From positions 1 through 64,000 of the forward strand of contig JAQDQK010000001.1 in the NCBI GenBank assembly GCA_027658995.1: 64,000 bases of DNA, given 5' to 3'. Shown in pieces: positions 15,786 to 24,249 of the stretch. The position numbers were made by a program, and so were the translations under genes. The stretch comes from Propionibacteriaceae bacterium AM104-82. Its GTDB lineage: Bacteria > Actinomycetota > Actinomycetes > Propionibacteriales > Propionibacteriaceae. Below the pieces are notes generated by a model. It was not told the DNA's origin. It did not search any database and was given only the letters and a program-made list of their open reading frames with translations. Numbering within the stretch: the stretch's first letter is position 1; each line of letters opens with the position of its first letter.

Positions 15786-16736
15786 CTATGACGCGTCCGC
15801 GTTATCCATCCTCGTGGGTAGCCGGTGTAGTCGTATGACGAGTGTCGCCGCCGTGGCGAAGGCGGCGAAGATGGTGATGTTTGTGAGGGCGTCGGTCCAT
15901 GAGATCGCCTGCGTTGCCCGGAGTTGCGCGATGCTGGAGGTCATTGCGGCGATGGAGTAGGCGCCGACATTGTTGATGATGTGAGCCGCGATGCCTGCTT
16001 CGAGACCGCCGGTGAGGATCACGAGGGTCGAGGCGAGCAGCCCGAAAGCGAGTCTGTCTACGAACAGTGCGGCGTTCTGGACGCCATGGAGTGAGGCAAA
16101 CACGAGTGACGATGCGGCGGCCCCGATCCAGGGGTTGGCGGTGAGTCTGGTCATCGACTGTAGTAGGTAGCCGCGGAAGAGGTACTCTTCGGCTGCGGCC
16201 TGCCACGGGGTGACGATTGCCACGACGACAAGGAAGCTCCACCACTGCGGCTGCGGCGCGAACTGGAAGGGCTGGCTTTGGAGGTAGCCGACCAGCAAGC
16301 TCCCGCCAAGGATGAGGATGGTCGCTATCCCGAGACATATCCCGAGATAGCCGCGGCGCAGACGTTGTTCCACCGAGGAGAGTTGTCCAAGCGGGGCACG
16401 GTGGAGTCGGGTCATCAGGAGCCAGCAGCACAGGAGCAGCCCGGCGATGGCGATGCCGTTCGCCGCGAGTCCGGTGGGTATCTGGTAGCTGGCGGCATAA
16501 CTCTGAAAGTCGGTGAAAGGCACGTCGGGTGCTGTCACGTAGTGGGAGACGGCGGTGATCGCCAGCGAGATCCATGGCGTGAGAGTGAAGTAGAACGCGA
16601 ACGCGATGAGGATGCCGAGCAGCGCTGCGGGTCGTCCTGCTTGGCAGCTGAGCTGCTCAGCGTAGGTGACCGGCGGCGCGGGCGAGGTCTTGTCCGTCCT
16701 GCTGTCTGGGTCCGGCTGATTGCTGGGATAAGCCAT
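15786..16736 (-). CDS. CPBP intramembrane metalloprotease
   Basis: 316 aa membrane protein with about eight hydrophobic segments. It has the CPBP (Abi/CAAX-protease) motifs: EEYLFRGYLLQ (the EExxxR site), a second site in FASLHGVQNA, and HIINN in a later helix. The family cleaves or modifies membrane peptides and prenylated proteins, and bacterial members often give immunity to bacteriocins. The N-terminal ~25 residues are polar and disordered (PSNQPDPDSRTDKTSPAPP). It follows the DtxR-type gene on the same strand after 74 bp, so it may be the last gene of that operon. The substrate is unknown. Confidence 0.85.
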   Translation of the reverse strand: MAYPSNQPDPDSRTDKTSPAPPVTYAEQLSCQAGRPAALLGILIAFAFYFTLTPWISLAITAVSHYVTAPDVPFTDFQSYAASYQIPTGLAANGIAIAGLLLCCWLLMTRLHRAPLGQLSSVEQRLRRGYLGICLGIATILILGGSLLVGYLQSQPFQFAPQPQWWSFLVVVAIVTPWQAAAEEYLFRGYLLQSMTRLTANPWIGAAASSLVFASLHGVQNAALFVDRLAFGLLASTLVILTGGLEAGIAAHIINNVGAYSIAAMTSSIAQLRATQAISWTDALTNITIFAAFATAATLVIRLHRLPTRMDNADAS

Positions 16737-16810
16737 GTGCAGTGCTCTCTGTGTGCTCCCGTGAGCCCCGGCTGAGCGCTGTCCATGCCGAGGCCCTTCA
16801 TTGGCGGAAC

Positions 16811-17521
16811 CTAGGCGGGACCAGGGGTGTGTGCTTCTGGGTCTGTTCGGGGGCTGACGCGTACTGCAATGGCGGCCGGGAGGCCGAGGTCGATCGTAGT
16901 GTCGTCGACGGTGACCCGGACGGCCGCAGCCGCGGGGCTGACGTCGGTGACGGTAAGTCTGGTACCGACCGAGATTCCGTGTCCGGTGAGGTAGCGGAGG
17001 ATGTCGGGCGAGCGATCCGAGACGCGCAGCACTTGCACGGAGGTGCCGGGTTCGGCCTCGTTGAGAGCTTGGCTGTGATCGGGCGGGATCCGTCCGTCAG
17101 GGTCGGGGATCGGGGCTCCGTGGGGGTCGTGGGTGGGGTGCCCGAGTGCGGCGTCCATGCGGTCCAGTACGAGGTCGGAAACGGCGTGCTCCAGGTGGTT
17201 CGCCTCGTCGTGGACCTGGTCCCAGGACAGCTCTAGATGCTCGACGAGATAGGTCTCCACGATTCGGTGTCGTCGAACGATGTCTATCGCGATTGCGCGC
17301 CCGTCGTCGGTCAACTCGATTGGGCCGTAAGGCTCGTAGGAGATGAGTCCGTCGCGGGCGAGTCGTTTTAGGTTGGCCGAGACGGTCGAGGGAGTCACGC
17401 CGAGTTGGGCGGCTAGGTCTGTTGTAGAGGGCTCCCCGCCAGGCCATTCGTGGGCTTTCCAGATCAGCGTTACATAGTCCTCGACCATGCGGGTGGCAGG
17501 AGAGCGCTTCATCGGGGTCAT
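16811..17521 (-). CDS. DtxR/MntR-family metal-dependent regulator
   Basis: 236 aa with the three DtxR parts. The N-terminal winged helix includes MVEDYVTLIW, then DLAAQLGVTPSTVSANLKRL and GLISYEPYGPIELTDDGR. The dimerisation and metal-binding helices include RRHRIVETYLVEHLELSWDQ, then VHDEANHLEHAVSDLVLDRM. The C-terminal part is FeoA/SH3-like (GTRLTVTDVSP..AVRVTV). The E/H-rich central helices provide the usual Mn/Fe ligands. The gene directly follows the exchanger gene with a 1-bp gap, so the regulator probably controls that transporter. Mn2+ is a more likely signal than Fe2+ given the transporter partner, but this is inference. Confidence 0.85.
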   Translation of the reverse strand: MTPMKRSPATRMVEDYVTLIWKAHEWPGGEPSTTDLAAQLGVTPSTVSANLKRLARDGLISYEPYGPIELTDDGRAIAIDIVRRHRIVETYLVEHLELSWDQVHDEANHLEHAVSDLVLDRMDAALGHPTHDPHGAPIPDPDGRIPPDHSQALNEAEPGTSVQVLRVSDRSPDILRYLTGHGISVGTRLTVTDVSPAAAAVRVTVDDTTIDLGLPAAIAVRVSPRTDPEAHTPGPA

Positions 17522-17522
17522 C

Positions 17523-18776
17523 CTAGGCGTGGGTGTCCATAACGGTCTTCGGCTCGTCTTGATCGACTGCGGGCTGCTCGTGGAAGGGCGCGACGAGTGT
17601 GGGGAGGATGCTGTGTCGATGAGCGACGAGGAAGCCGATGGTGAGGGCGAGGTGGATGGCGCTCAGCACGTACCGTCCGGTGGTGTCAGTGATGAGGAAC
17701 TGGACGCCGAAGAGCGCGGCGAGCCCGATCGCGGACCACCAGTGGAACCGCAGCGCGAGGATGATTGCCACCCCGAGCAGCGTCTGGGTGGCCGTCAAGG
17801 TGAACTCCTCGACTTGGCGGCTGTCTAGAGCCAGCGAACTGGGTCCACCGCCCAGGAAGTGCGCCACGGGCAGTGAGCCGACCAGCAGGCTCCACTGGTT
17901 GACCTTGGATGCGATCAGCGTGCCGATGGCAGCCACACCTTTGCCGCGGGCGGCGAACATCACCGCGATGATGAACTCCGGGGCCTCCGAGGCTAGCGGG
18001 GCGAGCCACTGAACCAGAAAGTAGCTGTCGATGCCGAGCGCCGAGCCTGAGGCGACTAGTGCATCGGCGAACGGTTCGGCTGAGATCAGGATCACCGCCC
18101 CGGAGACGAGGAACATCGCCACGACGAGAATGCGCCTCGGTCGGGCGTCAAGCCCGGCAATCAGCGCTGCCGCGCCTACGAACTCCTCCTGGTCAGCGTC
18201 GTAGGTCTGCGCGGCTCGCCATAGATGGAGGCCGAACACGACGATGAGACCGACCCCGAACCACAGCGGGATGCTCCCGATGAGCGGGATCACGAACGCG
18301 ACGAGCCCGAGGATAGCGAGGAAGCCGACGTCTCGTCGGCTGGCAACAGGCAGCTCCAGCGCATTGGGGGTGGGTGCATCGTCCCGGCGTGCCTGGCGGC
18401 GCGCGACGACGAGTGCGACGACCACGACGAGGGGCCAGCCGAAGCCGAGTAGCAGCCGGTTCGAGCCGGTCATGTTCGCGGCCGCGAAGTGGAGGTAGGA
18501 CGGATCGGAACCGGAGCGGTAGGCGTAGTACAGGTCTACGGCATACTCCGGGAGAACTGCGATCAGTGCCAGCAAGGCAATGGCGAGGGCGCCCGAGATG
18601 TCCTTCTGGGCGGCTTCGGCGGCCCAGGCGAGAAGGAACGCTGCTGCCACCACAGCCGCGCCGAAGACGACTACCTCAGCCACTGCTGAGAACTCAACTC
18701 CCAACACACGGATGGCGACGGCTGGGCCTGCAACGAGTAGACACAGCAGGACGCGGCGGATCAGGGCAGCAGGCAT
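17523..18776 (-). CDS. Ca2+/cation antiporter family (CaCA) exchanger
   Basis: 417 aa, about 10-11 membrane segments, with the two inverted alpha-repeats of the family: ALIAVLPEYAVDLYYAYRSG in the first half and APLASEAPEFIIAVMFAARG in the second. Each carries the central acidic residue that binds the cation. It is annotated in relatives as sodium/calcium or sodium/proton exchanger. With a DtxR-family gene 1 bp downstream it may instead export or balance Mn2+. A possible signal or anchor segment starts the protein. The start at 18776 is the first good ATG; upstream is a gene-poor stretch that should hold the operon promoter. Confidence 0.8.
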   Translation of the reverse strand: MPAALIRRVLLCLLVAGPAVAIRVLGVEFSAVAEVVVFGAAVVAAAFLLAWAAEAAQKDISGALAIALLALIAVLPEYAVDLYYAYRSGSDPSYLHFAAANMTGSNRLLLGFGWPLVVVVALVVARRQARRDDAPTPNALELPVASRRDVGFLAILGLVAFVIPLIGSIPLWFGVGLIVVFGLHLWRAAQTYDADQEEFVGAAALIAGLDARPRRILVVAMFLVSGAVILISAEPFADALVASGSALGIDSYFLVQWLAPLASEAPEFIIAVMFAARGKGVAAIGTLIASKVNQWSLLVGSLPVAHFLGGGPSSLALDSRQVEEFTLTATQTLLGVAIILALRFHWWSAIGLAALFGVQFLITDTTGRYVLSAIHLALTIGFLVAHRHSILPTLVAPFHEQPAVDQDEPKTVMDTHA

Positions 18777-19108
18777 TGGGCACTCCAGGTCAAGGCCGTG
18801 GCCGAAGGTCTCGTTCGCCTCGCAAAATGAGGTGCTACGCCGGGCGGATCAGGATGACCGCCAGCATGTCGACGCACCGCGTCCGAACCGAGGGCCTGGA
18901 CGGAACTACTCCCCTTCGAGTTCCACCCTCTCCGACGGCTCCCTGGTGTGTCTATGCACAACTTGGTGTTGGAGGAGTCACACAACTCTCCCGTCTTGTT
19001 CCGTGGCGTTTGTGCAAGCCAGACGCCGGTTTCGTCTTCATCCAGACCCCGCGTTCCACATTCCGTCCCGGCCTCGATGAGCTGGCCGATGATTTGGCTC
19101 GGGTCGTC
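18777..19108. other. Gene-poor stretch between divergent genes
   Basis: About 330 bp between the exchanger gene (minus) and the zinc-ribbon gene (plus). It must contain both promoters. I see no clear palindrome or RNA gene. The last ~95 bp are open in frame with the zinc-ribbon gene and read CKPDAGFVFIQTPRSTFRPG, then LDELADDLARVV. That could be a remnant of another gene or an extended N-terminus; no start codon supports it. Confidence 0.4.
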
Positions 19109-19429
19109 ATGATTGGTGGCATGACCTATCCGAACCACCCGCGTCCATACGATCCCTATCCGGGGCAGGAACCCCCGCGGGCGGCGATTGTGTGCCCGAA
19201 GTGTCACGGCGCGATGCGAACTTATGAGCGCAACGGAATCCAGCTGGAGCAGTGCGGAAGTTGTCGAGGGCTCTTCCTCGACTTCGGTGAACTTGAGCAC
19301 CTCACGCAGATGGAGGGCCGGTTCGTCAGCCAGGCACCGCCACCGCCCGGCTATGGCCCCGCTTGGGGCAAGCACGGTGATCGTCGGTATCGCAAAGGCG
19401 GCCTGGCGGGGTTGTTCTTTTCCAGCTAG
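19109..19429 (+). CDS. TFIIB-type zinc-ribbon protein
   Basis: 106 aa. A C-x2-C...C-x2-C zinc ribbon (IVCPKCHGAMRTYERN, then LEQCGSCRGLFLDFGELEHL) is typical of the zf-TFIIB family found beside transport and stress genes in actinobacteria. A Pro/Tyr-rich lead (PNHPRPYDPYPGQEPP) and a basic Gly-rich tail ending in GLAGLFFSS flank it. The start could be the ATG at 19109 or the one at 19121; neither has a strong ribosome-binding site. It is alone between a divergent exchanger gene and a convergent phosphotransferase gene. Its role is not known beyond zinc binding. Confidence 0.75.
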   Translation: MIGGMTYPNHPRPYDPYPGQEPPRAAIVCPKCHGAMRTYERNGIQLEQCGSCRGLFLDFGELEHLTQMEGRFVSQAPPPPGYGPAWGKHGDRRYRKGGLAGLFFSS

Positions 19430-19501
19430 TCTCGCGGACCTGCGTTCATCGACTGGTGGCGACGCGGGCGGTGCTCGCCAACCACGAGGACAGCCTCGGT
19501 C

Positions 19502-19519
19502 GCGGGCCGTCCGGCCCGC
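19502..19519. terminator. GC-rich hairpin between convergent genes
   Basis: GCGGGCCG-TC-CGGCCCGC is a perfect 8-bp inverted repeat in the gap between the convergent zinc-ribbon and phosphotransferase genes. It lacks a T-run, as many actinobacterial terminators do. It could act in both directions. Confidence 0.5.
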
Positions 19520-19638
19520 TCGCCGTTGTGGCTTGTGCGGATGCACCCGGGCGTCGGAGTGAGGCGGGTCGCTGACGCTGACTCGGATGTCGGCGTGGCA
19601 CGGTGAACCGCCGGCACCTGTGGTTTCTGCTGGGGCTG

Positions 19639-20556
19639 TCAACTGTCCTGCATCCGGCGGCACGCCTGTAGCAGTGCGCGGGTCGTGGCTGGGGACTCGC
19701 CGGAGCGGAGAGAGCGAGCGGCCGCGATCAGGGTCGCGGCGCGAGCCGGTGGGTCGAGGTCGGTCCAGGGGTCGCCGGCTGGCGGCACGGCGGGACCGCC
19801 AGCGGCTCGATAGGCATTGAGGAGGATCGTCCAGGGCTCGTCAGGGAGCAACCCTGCCGCCCAGAACGCGGCTGGGCGCGCAAGGTCCCAGGCCGGGTCG
19901 CCGACGCCCGTGTCGTCGGGGTCGAGCAGGTACCAGTCGCCCGCCGGCGAGGGGCGGCCCAGTTGACCCAGGTGGAGGTCGCCGTGGATCATCGCGGTGC
20001 GTTGTGGCCGGCGTAGCCGGCTGGCAAGGTTCTCGCCGAGTTCGACCAGCCAGATCAGGTCGTCGTAGGGACGGCGGCGCAGATAGTCAATCGCCCGGCC
20101 AAGCCGGGCAAGCACGCCCGCCTGCGGGAATGACGACCCAGCGGGACGGGTGCGATGCAGCTCAGCAAGCAGGGTTCCCAACTGCGTCCACGGTGGCCGG
20201 TGGTCGGGAGCCAGCACGGCTACTCGTGGCCAGATCGTGGTGAGTTGTCCGTCGGGCGCGAGTATCGGAATGCCGTGCAGTGGCTGAACCCAGAAGCGGC
20301 TTGCTCCGGGTTGGGTGATGACCTGCAGCCGGCGTCGTAGGAGTGCTGTATCGGCCCCAAAGGGGTGTATCTTCACGACAACTCCGGCGCAGGCGTAGAG
20401 CCGTGCGCGCGCCCGATCGGGCTGCGGTCGGCGCTGGCCCTGGTGGGCCAACTCAGAGACGACAGTGTGCGAGGCCGCTTCACCGCCATGGTCACTCGCC
20501 ACTGTTCGCACGAAGTCGGCTATCCCTCTCGGGATCACTGCCTGGATCTCGCTCAC
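19639..20556 (-). CDS. Aminoglycoside-phosphotransferase-like kinase
   Basis: 305 aa protein-kinase-like phosphotransferase. The catalytic loop is MIHGDLHLGQL and the metal-binding DxD-type motif is LLDPDDTGVGDPAWDLARP. A VVKIHPFGAD segment holds the ATP-lysine. These features fit the APH family, which also includes sugar and choline kinases, so drug resistance cannot be assumed. The GTG at 20556 overlaps the stop of the upstream small gene (GTGA), making it the likely start; an open frame continues to 20634 but would overlap that gene. The gene is the second of a two-gene unit. Confidence 0.8.
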   Translation of the reverse strand: MSEIQAVIPRGIADFVRTVASDHGGEAASHTVVSELAHQGQRRPQPDRARARLYACAGVVVKIHPFGADTALLRRRLQVITQPGASRFWVQPLHGIPILAPDGQLTTIWPRVAVLAPDHRPPWTQLGTLLAELHRTRPAGSSFPQAGVLARLGRAIDYLRRRPYDDLIWLVELGENLASRLRRPQRTAMIHGDLHLGQLGRPSPAGDWYLLDPDDTGVGDPAWDLARPAAFWAAGLLPDEPWTILLNAYRAAGGPAVPPAGDPWTDLDPPARAATLIAAARSLRSGESPATTRALLQACRRMQDS

Positions 20557-20756
20557 CTGGAGTGAACTGCCGAGATCGTTGAATGTGCCGGCGTCGGTAC
20601 CGGACGGGTCAACTGGAGTCCGAGGTAGACCCACAGAGCGATGAATGCGACCCCGATGAGGAGCATCACGATCGTCCTGGTCCTCAGCCTGATGGGGGCT
20701 CGCGGCGCCGCTCGGGCGTCACCAGCGCTTGGGTGAGTCGATTGATCCTTGCTCAT
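20553..20756 (-). CDS. Small single-pass membrane protein
   Basis: 67 aa. A polar N-terminus (MSKDQSTHPSAGDARAAPRA) precedes one strong membrane helix (TIVMLLIGVAFIALWVYLGL) and a short outside tail. Its stop overlaps the phosphotransferase start as GTGA, the sign of translational coupling. No family is recognised. The pairing suggests the kinase is made together with, and perhaps held at, a membrane partner. Confidence 0.55.
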   Translation of the reverse strand: MSKDQSTHPSAGDARAAPRAPIRLRTRTIVMLLIGVAFIALWVYLGLQLTRPVPTPAHSTISAVHSR

Positions 20757-20989
20757 GTCAGTCTCCTGATGACTGCGTAGCGATGGTGACGGCTCCCGCG
20801 ATTTGCAGCGGACGGTGAACTGCGGAGCGGGCCGAAGGACACCATCGAGTCCGTCGTGTGCGAACCTGGGTTGCCCGCTGAGTTCGCCATCGGGATGGCT
20901 CGTTCGTCACGCCCACGGCGTCGGAGGCATGAACCGCGTGCGGAAGCGGTGCCGCGATCCGGCTGGGCGCGGCGAACGAAGAGGGCTAG

Positions 20990-21469
20990 TCAGCAGAACG
21001 AAACTGGTGGCCCGCGACGTTGCGATGGCTGATAGTGCTCGAAAGAGTGGAAAGGCCGCGGGGTGGCGGCCGCAAGTACAGGCTTGGCCACGACTGGCCT
21101 GGTGAATGACGGCGTCGGGAACCTTCGGTGCAGCCAGTCGCGCGCCGACCGCAGGGTGCGGCGTACCCGTAGTCCTGCGCCCAGCGCCAGCAGCACGCCG
21201 ACGATGCCGGCGGCCAGGGTTGAGGTCGAGACCAGCACCCACAGCCGTACCGTGGTGTCGAAGTTGCTGCCGGGGAGATAGCTGTGTTCGGGGCAGCTTC
21301 GAGCCTGTGCGAACAGGTCCAGGTGGACGCCCACGGAGGCGAGTAGCGGAAGCTGCGGGGAACAGGTCTTGTCGCTCACGTCCAGACTGCCGGCCGCGCT
21401 AGCCAGGCCGATCCCGCCCAGCACCGTCATCAGCGCAGCGCTCCAGAGGCTGTGGTGACGGTTCCTCAT
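20990..21469 (-). CDS. Two-TM exported-loop protein, paralog of 27830-28309
   Basis: 159 aa. It has one membrane helix near the N-terminus (SLWSAALMTVLGGIGLASAA) and one in the middle (WVLVSTSTLAAGIVGVLLAL). An outside loop between them has Cys pairs (DKTCSPQLPLLASVGVHLDL, then CPEHSYLPGSNF). The cytoplasmic tail is basic and ends RRGPPVSFC. The gene at 27830-28309 has the same length and the same CxPQxPLxxxxGVHLDL, CPEHSYLPGxNF and RRGPPxxxC strings. The ATG at 21469 has GAGGAG upstream. It lies 71 bp after the multicopper oxidase gene on the same strand, so a role in copper or envelope handling is possible. Family unknown. Confidence 0.7.
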   Translation of the reverse strand: MRNRHHSLWSAALMTVLGGIGLASAAGSLDVSDKTCSPQLPLLASVGVHLDLFAQARSCPEHSYLPGSNFDTTVRLWVLVSTSTLAAGIVGVLLALGAGLRVRRTLRSARDWLHRRFPTPSFTRPVVAKPVLAAATPRPFHSFEHYQPSQRRGPPVSFC

Positions 21470-21540
21470 CAGCGCTCCTCGTCCGGACACGCCCAGTGTA
21501 GTTGGGCGACACGGCCTGGCGGAGGCAATCGGCGAGCGGG

Positions 21541-23055
21541 TCAGCGGCCCTTGTAGCGCATGGTGAGCATCATGCCGGCTTTGGTGTGGTACTCGTTTTG
21601 GCAGTGGAGTGCCCATGTTCCCGGGTTGGTGGCATCCAGGTGCACGGCGGTGGTGCTGGATGGGGGAACCAGGAGGGTGTCTTTCCTCAGTCCGTTGTCC
21701 AGCGCGAAGGTGTGGCCATGCAGGTGCACCGGGTGTGCGCGTGTGGTGGTGTTGACGACCTCGAGCAGGAGGCGGTCGTTGTCGACCACTTCAAGGGGTT
21801 GATTCTGGCCGAAGGGCGCACCGTTGATGACCCACCGGTAGGGGTTGGCCTGCCCGCCCAGCTCGATGGTCGCGCGCGCATCGATCGGCCGGGTCGGGAG
21901 CAACGACGACTCCTCCGGGTACAGGTCGAGCCCCTGAGTGAGTTGGCCTGTGAACTCGGCCAGCTGGACCGGTGGTTCCGGTGGGCTCCCGGACCCGGTG
22001 CGTACCAGCGCGAGGCCGTGGCCGGGCTTGTTCCATGGCTTGGCCACGAGAGGGAAGACGCCGTCACCGAGGGTGACCAGGAGGTCGTATCGTTCGCCCA
22101 TGCCGAGATAGAGCGCGGAGGTGGTGTGCGGCTTGACCGGGTGGCCGTCGGTGTGGGTGACGGTCAGGCGATGTCCGCCGAGGGCGAGGGCGAAGATCGT
22201 GTCCGAGGCGGCGTTGATCACGCGGAGCCGGACACGGTCGCCGGGGCGGCCCTGGTGGGTTACGGGCGCTGTCGGTACTGCTCCATTGATCAGGTAGAGC
22301 GGATAGGGGATGTCGCCAGCGTCGCCGAAGAACGGCTCGTTGCGGGAGGACAGCTGAACGGCCTGGGTGCCGGTGGTCGAGGGGCGGCGGGCGTTCAGGC
22401 GCCGGAACATGTCCTCAGGGGTTTGACCGTCGACGACCAGCCAGTCATCCAGGACTACGGTCCATTCGGCGTCGTAACGGCCCGGCTCTACGGGATCATC
22501 AACGATCAGTGGCCCGTAGAGGCCGCGGTCCAGTTGGACTCCGACGTGCGAGTGGAAGAAGTAAGTGCCGGGCTGGGGTGCGGTGAACTCGTAGAGATGC
22601 TGTTGCCCTGGCTGGATCGGGTTCTGCGTGAGTCCCGGGACGCCATCGACGTCGTTCGGAATGGGCATTCCGTGCCAGTGGATCGTGGTGGGGCTGGGGA
22701 GTTGGTTGTCCAGGTTGAGGCGCAGCAGATCGCCCGGGTTGGCTCGAAGGTCGATCCCGGGAAGGGTGTCGTTGTAGGCCCAGGCCTCGGCCAACGTGCC
22801 GCCGAGGTCGATGATCGAAGGCGCTGCCCGCAGCGTCTTCTGGACGATGGGTTGATCGGTGAGCGATCCACGTGGCCACCGCGAGCCACCGGGAATCGCA
22901 GGGTCGCTCGCCGCGGGTACGCATCCGGTGAGAAGCCAGCTGCCGGCGAGTGCGAATCCACCGCCCAGCAGTGCTCGACGTGAGGTTCCGGTGTCGCGGG
23001 GTGGTTGGATGCCGGCACTGGTGGTCGGAGAAGTCCGAGCTTGGGAGATGGCCAC
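21541..23055 (-). CDS. Multicopper oxidase lipoprotein (CueO-like)
   Basis: 504 aa three-domain multicopper oxidase. All copper-site motifs are present: HWHG (TTIHWHGMPIP), HSH (YFFHSHVG), HPVHLHGH, and HCQNEYHTKAGMM with the type-1 Cys and axial Met. The N-terminus has an arginine pair (SRRALLGGGFALAGSW) and a lipobox (LLTGC, Cys45), so the protein is probably exported by Tat and lipid-anchored outside. Members oxidise Cu(I) or other metals. It lies 3 bp after the M23 peptidase gene. Further upstream is an ArsR regulator, so the set may be metal-induced. Confidence 0.9.
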   Translation of the reverse strand: MAISQARTSPTTSAGIQPPRDTGTSRRALLGGGFALAGSWLLTGCVPAASDPAIPGGSRWPRGSLTDQPIVQKTLRAAPSIIDLGGTLAEAWAYNDTLPGIDLRANPGDLLRLNLDNQLPSPTTIHWHGMPIPNDVDGVPGLTQNPIQPGQQHLYEFTAPQPGTYFFHSHVGVQLDRGLYGPLIVDDPVEPGRYDAEWTVVLDDWLVVDGQTPEDMFRRLNARRPSTTGTQAVQLSSRNEPFFGDAGDIPYPLYLINGAVPTAPVTHQGRPGDRVRLRVINAASDTIFALALGGHRLTVTHTDGHPVKPHTTSALYLGMGERYDLLVTLGDGVFPLVAKPWNKPGHGLALVRTGSGSPPEPPVQLAEFTGQLTQGLDLYPEESSLLPTRPIDARATIELGGQANPYRWVINGAPFGQNQPLEVVDNDRLLLEVVNTTTRAHPVHLHGHTFALDNGLRKDTLLVPPSSTTAVHLDATNPGTWALHCQNEYHTKAGMMLTMRYKGR

Positions 23056-23058
23056 CGC

Positions 23059-23796
23059 TCAGTCCTTCACGAGGTAGGGCACAGGGTCGGCACCCTTGCC
23101 GTTCTCGTAGAGGGCTAGGTGGAGGTGGCAGGCGGTGGACAGCCCGGTGGTTCCGACGTAGCCGATCACGTCGCCCTTGGTGACACTCTGGCCTGCGCTG
23201 ACGGCGTACTTGCTCATGTGGAGGTAGGAGGTCTCGACGTTCTTGCCCTTGATACGACCGTGGTCGATCCGGACGTTGTTGCCGGCGCTGCGGCTGAAGT
23301 TGGCCCTGGTCACGGTTCCGGACTGAGTGGCGTAGATGGGGTTCCCGCACGCGCCTCCGATATCCGCGCCGTTGTGCAGGCGCATGGAGCCGAGGATGGG
23401 GTGCTTGCGCATCCCGAATCCCGAGGCCACGCCACCCTTGGTGGGCCAGGTGAACCTGCTGAGGTCCTTCAACCGGGTGAGTTCTGCCTCGATGTCGGAG
23501 GCGACTTTGCGCTCGCGTTTCTCGTGTTTGGCGAGGAGAGACTGGAACCGCACCTGGTCGACCTGAGCGGCGGTTGCCTGGAGTTGTTTGCTGCGGTTCT
23601 CCAGCAGGTCCTCGAAGGTGGGCGCCCGCTCAGCGGCGACGGCTGCCGCCGAGGCGGGGGGCAACGGCGCATCAGCGGCATGAGCCGTGTGTCCCTGGTC
23701 CAGCGACCCGCTGGCGCCGATGAGGACGGCAGCTGCCAGAGCGATAATCCTTGCCGTTCCCGGCAATCGCTTCGCGCGAACCTCGCTGGCAGCCAC
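23059..23796 (-). CDS. M23-family (LytM) peptidoglycan endopeptidase
   Basis: 245 aa, exported. A signal peptide ends near residue 40 (VLIGASGSLDQGHTAHAAD), a short coiled coil follows (QLQATAAQVDQVRFQSLLAK), and the LytM domain comes next: GFGMRKHPILGSMRLHNGAD holds the first zinc ligands and CHLHLALYENG the HxH ligand. The family cuts cell-wall cross-bridges. It lies between the ArsR gene (61 bp) and the multicopper oxidase gene (3 bp) and is likely co-transcribed with them. Why a wall hydrolase should be metal-linked is not clear. Confidence 0.88.
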   Translation of the reverse strand: MAASEVRAKRLPGTARIIALAAAVLIGASGSLDQGHTAHAADAPLPPASAAAVAAERAPTFEDLLENRSKQLQATAAQVDQVRFQSLLAKHEKRERKVASDIEAELTRLKDLSRFTWPTKGGVASGFGMRKHPILGSMRLHNGADIGGACGNPIYATQSGTVTRANFSRSAGNNVRIDHGRIKGKNVETSYLHMSKYAVSAGQSVTKGDVIGYVGTTGLSTACHLHLALYENGKGADPVPYLVKD

Positions 23797-23857
23797 CCCG
23801 TCCCCTCTCGACGGCGGTAAGACTAGCCTAAGAGTTTCTCAGATTCCATTCAGGGTT

Positions 23858-24148
23858 CTAGTCGTGACTGGCATGGTTCAGGATCTGTTCGACCATCGCT
23901 CGAACGTGGTCGTCCTGCAGGCGATAGAGGACGTTGCGTCCCTGCCGGTCGCCGGCGGCGAGGTTTAGGTGGCGCAGGATGCGCAGGTGGTTGGAGACCG
24001 AGGCTTGCGACATCGCCAGTTCTGTGACGAGCTCACTGACGGTGGCCGGGGAGTCCAACAGGCGAGCGAGGATCAGGACGCGCGCCGGCGTCGCCAGGCC
24101 GCCCATCACCTCCGCGATGCGCTCGGCTTCGCTGGCATTCAACCTCAT
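23858..24148 (-). CDS. ArsR/SmtB-type metal sensor (CzrA-like alpha-5 site)
   Basis: 96 aa repressor. The recognition helix is SQASVSNHLRILRHL and the wing is GDRQGRNVLYRL. The last helix reads DDHVRAMVEQILNHASHD and matches the D-x-H-x10-H-x2-H ligand set of CzrA/SmtB, which bind Zn2+ or Co2+ across the dimer. There are no cysteines, so arsenic sensing is unlikely. It is divergent from a P1B-4 metal ATPase gene and shares with it a 98-bp control region containing a dyad at 24230-24249. The sensor should release the operator when zinc or cobalt is high. Confidence 0.88.
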   Translation of the reverse strand: MRLNASEAERIAEVMGGLATPARVLILARLLDSPATVSELVTELAMSQASVSNHLRILRHLNLAAGDRQGRNVLYRLQDDHVRAMVEQILNHASHD

Positions 24149-24229
24149 GAACCACCACCCCTCTTCCGGAACGCGGCCTGGATTGATCCAACCAGATTCC
24201 GAGCGATCTGTGGCAATGCATCATTACAT

Positions 24230-24249
24230 CATGATATATATAGATCATG
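24230..24249 (+). promoter_or_regulatory. Dyad operator over the -10 box of the metal ATPase gene
   Basis: CATGAT-8-ATCATG forms an inverted repeat around an AT-rich core. TATATA (24235-24240) lies 6 nt before the ATG at 24247, and no ribosome-binding site is present, so transcription probably starts at the ATG (leaderless). A bound ArsR dimer would cover the -10 box and the start point. Confidence 0.6.

Noticed and set aside
21502-22983. 493-codon + strand frame opposite the multicopper oxidase
   Set aside because: Shadow of the oxidase gene. The minus strand has all copper ligand motifs; the + frame has none and is of low complexity.
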